64,000 nt of DNA, taken from positions 97,958-161,957 of the forward strand of contig CAVXUA010000007.1 of assembly GCA_963764825.1 (NCBI GenBank), in the 5' to 3' direction. This document shows, one piece after another, positions 61,867-64,000 of the stretch. The notes beneath the pieces were generated by a model. That model was not told where the DNA came from and did not search any database. It saw nothing but the letters and a program-made list of their open reading frames with translations. Positions within the stretch are counted from its first letter, which is position 1, and each line of letters begins with the position of its first letter. A program made the translations under genes and the position numbers. The DNA is from JAZGGS01 sp963764825. Lineage in GTDB: Bacteria > Bacteroidota > Ignavibacteria > Ignavibacteriales > Ignavibacteriaceae.

Positions 61867-61884
61867 GAATGACTCGACAAGCCC

Positions 61885-62172
61885 ATGGCCAATGCCCCCA
61901 ATCCAGATCCGCCACTCGCCGAAGCGGCGCGCTGGACCGGACGGATTTTTGCGGCCTCGCTCGTCATGGTGGGGCCGGGCTTGGGAGGGATGTGGCTGGA
62001 TCGAAAGTTCCACACCGGGTGGATCGGGATCGTGGGATTCGCGGCGGGTCTCGCCTGCGGAATGTACTTCTTGATCTTGATGACGCAGCAAGCTACTAAC
62101 CGACGGATTTCAGACCAAGAGCTCGAAGATCGAGAACCTGAGGATCGTTCTTCCGCGGATAAAGAGTCCTGA
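61885..62172 (+). CDS. AtpZ/AtpI-family protein of the ATP synthase operon
   Basis: 95 residues. Two membrane helices: I-F-A-A-S-L-V-M-V-G-P-G-L-G-G-M-W-L-D and G-I-V-G-F-A-A-G-L-A-C-G-M-Y-F-L-I-L. The W-L-D-R-K-F between them is typical of AtpZ/AtpI proteins. The tail is acidic. Such proteins sit first in atp operons and help assemble the c-ring. Followed by a second membrane gene and atpB. Confidence 0.8.
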   Translation: MANAPNPDPPLAEAARWTGRIFAASLVMVGPGLGGMWLDRKFHTGWIGIVGFAAGLACGMYFLILMTQQATNRRISDQELEDREPEDRSSADKES

Positions 62173-62260
62173 ACACGGCCCGTGGCGCGAGCCACGTGCG
62201 TCGCAAGCATGACGCGACTCGGTGTTGCCAGGGCACGCACAGATGTAAGGACAAATTCCG

Positions 62261-62704
62261 GTGACCCACACGCCGCATCCGGGTAACCCGCAGTCGCCAG
62301 GTCTGCCGCCTCTGCGTGCATTGCTGGCTGGCGGAGGATTGCTGGCTGCCGTGCTCACCCTCACCGCAATCGCCTCTGGGGCGGTTCTCTATCCGCAGTA
62401 TGGCTCGCTGGCGATCGCGGCCGCCGCCGTTGCGGCCTTGGTCTGTCTCGTATCGGGCCTGCTGGGCCTGCTCGCCACGGTTTGGTTCCAGGGAACTCCC
62501 CAGGCAGTCTCCGGAATGCTGCTGGGCATCCTCGTGAGAATGGCCCTGCCGATGGCCGCGGCTCTCGGTCTCACCGTCGCTCGCAGCGAGCTTGTCGCGG
62601 CCGGCGTCGTTGGTTTGATTCTGATCCATTACCTCGTGGGATTGCTCGTCGACACGACGATCGCCGTCATCGTCTGCCGCTCCACCCAGTCGACCCGCTC
62701 CTGA
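62261..62704 (+). CDS. ATP synthase subunit I-like membrane protein
   Basis: 147 residues from GTG, with four hydrophobic segments (A-L-L-A-G-G-G-L-L-A-A-V-L-T-L, and A-L-V-C-L-V-S-G-L-L-G-L-L-A). G-I-L-V-R-M-A-L-P-M-A-A-A-L-G and I-H-Y-L-V-G-L-L-V-D follow. Position between AtpZ-like and atpB and its size fit the poorly conserved AtpI-type accessory subunit. Low sequence conservation leaves the family uncertain. Confidence 0.6.
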   Translation: MTHTPHPGNPQSPGLPPLRALLAGGGLLAAVLTLTAIASGAVLYPQYGSLAIAAAAVAALVCLVSGLLGLLATVWFQGTPQAVSGMLLGILVRMALPMAAALGLTVARSELVAAGVVGLILIHYLVGLLVDTTIAVIVCRSTQSTRS

Positions 62705-62722
62705 CGTCTCTCAGCGTGCACG

Positions 62723-63955
62723 ATGGCTTCGCCAATTCTCCACATCAAAGACAGCTACTACTTCGAGGTTCCCAAAGCGCTGTGGCGATCGGACCGCAAC
62801 AGCCTGGCCGAATTCGTGGAAGAAGTTCCGGTGTTCGTGCGGAATGATCCGGACTACCGCCTCCACGAAGCCCGCTTAAATGCTCGACGAACTGGCTACG
62901 GCCGACTTCATCGACGCGACGGCGATCCCTGACCGCGAGCAGGTGCTGTCGGAATTCGAGCACTGGAGCCACGACCACTCCAATGCGGGTAAACCACTCG
63001 CGGCGTTCCTTGAGGAATCACCAGAGGCCCAGTGGTTTCGCGAGCAACTGTCCGCCGGCGAGGCAGAGCCCGAGTGGCAGGAGCTCAAGGGCGAAGTTCG
63101 GCAGCAGGCCTGGGACGCATACATCACGGATGCGTCGAACACCTGGTCCGCCGAGAAGATCGAGTCGTACAACCGCTTGCTGGATGGTAAGGTCCTGATT
63201 CCGCAACCGTTCAATCCCACCCTTCGCAACTTCTACGAGCGGGAATCGGGCTTCGCGATTTCGAAGTTCATGGTCATTGAGGGTGTGGTCGCGCTGCTCG
63301 TGGCCGTGTTGTTCATTCGCCTGGCGAATCGGATGCGGGGTGGCGAACGTCCGCGCGGCAAGCTGTGGAACATGTTCGAGGCGGTTCTCCTGTACTTCCG
63401 CGACGTCGTCGTCCGGCCCGCGATCGGAGGAAGGATGCCGACCGATTCGTGCCCCTGTTGTGGACCGTATTTCTGTTCATTCTGGGCTGTAACCTGGCCG
63501 GGATGATTCCGTTTGTCGGGCGCCTACCGCATCCTTCGGCGTGACCCTCGGAATGGCCGGCGTGATCTTTGTCACGGGGCTCTTCTTCGGCATGAAGCGG
63601 TTCGGCTTCATCGGCTTTTTCAGGAACCTCGTGCCGTCCACGGGATTGCCCCTCGTTGCGGCGATTCCGATCGGCCTGGTCATGCTCGTGATCGAAGTGA
63701 TCGGACTGTTCATCAAGCACGCCGTACTCGGGATTCGGCTCCTCGCCAACATGGTTGCCGGTCACATCGTTCTGCTCGCCATCATGGGCCTGGCGGTGGC
63801 CGCCGCAGAGATCGCGCCTGGCCCGCGATCGCATCGATCTCCGTAATCGGATCCACACTCGTCAGCATGCTGGAACTCTTTGTCGCGTTCCTGCAGGCAT
63901 TTATTTTTACGTTTCTGCGGCGTTGTTCATCGGGATGTCGATCCATCACCATTGA
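62723..63955 (+). CDS. atpB: ATP synthase F0 subunit a with long N-terminal extension (multiple frameshifts)
   Basis: About 410 residues, against roughly 240-270 in most bacteria. About 180 soluble residues come first (H-I-K-D-S-Y-Y-F-E-V-P-K, later L-I-P-Q-P-F-N-P-T-L-R-N-F-Y). Then helices: F-M-V-I-E-G-V-V-A-L-L-V, F-I-L-G-C-N-L-A-G-M-I-P, and the proton-channel helix with G-I-R-L-L-A-N-M-V-A-G-H-I-V, including the essential Arg. It ends F-L-S-A-L-F-I-G-M-S-I-H-H-H. Breaks lie near 62880, 63430, 63510, 63820 and 63900. The long N-terminus is known from Planctomycetes. Confidence 0.85.
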
Positions 63956-64000
63956 TCCGGAATTCCGGCGTGGAACAAGTCGACAAGCAGTATTCGTCGT
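63956..64000. other. Start of the next atp intergenic region
   Basis: 45 bases after atpB. In standard order atpE (c-subunit) would follow, but no start is visible before the window ends. Confidence 0.4.

Larger units (their letters stand above)
60915..61884. other. Long GC-rich intergenic region before the ATP synthase genes
   Basis: Several open frames exist on both strands, as expected in GC-rich DNA, but none has a family pattern or good start. It holds a sigma-70-like promoter (61610-61639) and possibly a tiny lipoprotein gene (61789-61866). Confidence 0.5.

Noticed and set aside
59809..63955. GC-rich tail as a genomic island gained by horizontal transfer
   Set aside because: No integrase, transposase, tRNA or flanking repeats; content is core ATP synthase. 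Chimeric assembly explains it better.
1..64000. CRISPR array, prophage or IS element
   Set aside because: No regularly spaced repeats, cas genes, phage structural genes or transposases were seen on either strand.

Overview
The window is two pieces of DNA joined together. Positions 1 to about 59,740 are AT-rich and read as one Bacteroidota/Ignavibacteriota-type genome. The signs are type IX secretion (T9SS) C-terminal sorting tails ending in K-K-M-x-L-L-K, a PorV-type barrel, a TonB receptor with a carboxypeptidase-regulatory-like N-terminus, several GH13 amylases, an S46 peptidase and almost no Shine-Dalgarno sites. From about 59,810 to the end the DNA is strongly GC-rich and carries a DUF4912 protein and the start of an F-type ATP synthase operon with a long-headed AtpB, as in Planctomycetes. 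I read the join (59,741-59,808) as an assembly chimera, not gene transfer. Organism names are inference from gene families.

Layout of the AT-rich part. 1-2,094: an Fe-S cluster (NifX-like tail, radical SAM enzyme, FdxN-type ferredoxin, cyclic-nucleotide-binding protein, truncated CGGC protein). 2,710-10,684: an ECF sigma factor, a membrane protein that is probably its anti-sigma factor, two Spy/CpxP-like proteins, a MacA-MacB efflux system and a secreted CotH-type protein. A shared promoter-like motif (CAAG, then CGTCTTAA about 20 bases on) occurs three times here and suggests one envelope-stress regulon. 10,772-14,479 (minus): an ArsR repressor with two operator-like palindromes, an ArsP-type permease, two thioredoxin-like proteins, CcdA and a TlpA-like protein. 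14,875-24,001: alpha-glucan use (two GH13 enzymes, two sugar-type MFS carriers), with a DUF1232 protein and an EamA-type transporter. 24,009-34,165: carbamoyltransferase, SxtJ-like and DUF5989 proteins plus a parvulin on minus, facing three tandem paralogues with the order HTH-like segment, membrane helix, SGNH hydrolase, TPR (the third lacks the HTH-like segment). 34,219-42,816 (minus): TonB receptor, 1,170-residue secreted protein, PorV-like barrel and a T9SS-tailed protein. 43,364-47,961: lipoprotein GH13 and pullulanase. 48,017-57,686 (minus): L,D-transpeptidase, SDR enzyme, NHL-like secreted protein, di-haem peroxidase, methyltransferase and S46 peptidase, with three direct repeats derived from the 3' end of ribH around the SDR and NHL genes. 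57,994-59,740: an ABC exporter.

Many genes in both parts are interrupted by apparent one-base insertions or deletions whose correction restores family motifs (for example the aromatic end of the TonB barrel). I treat them as sequencing errors and give each gene its full reconstructed span.
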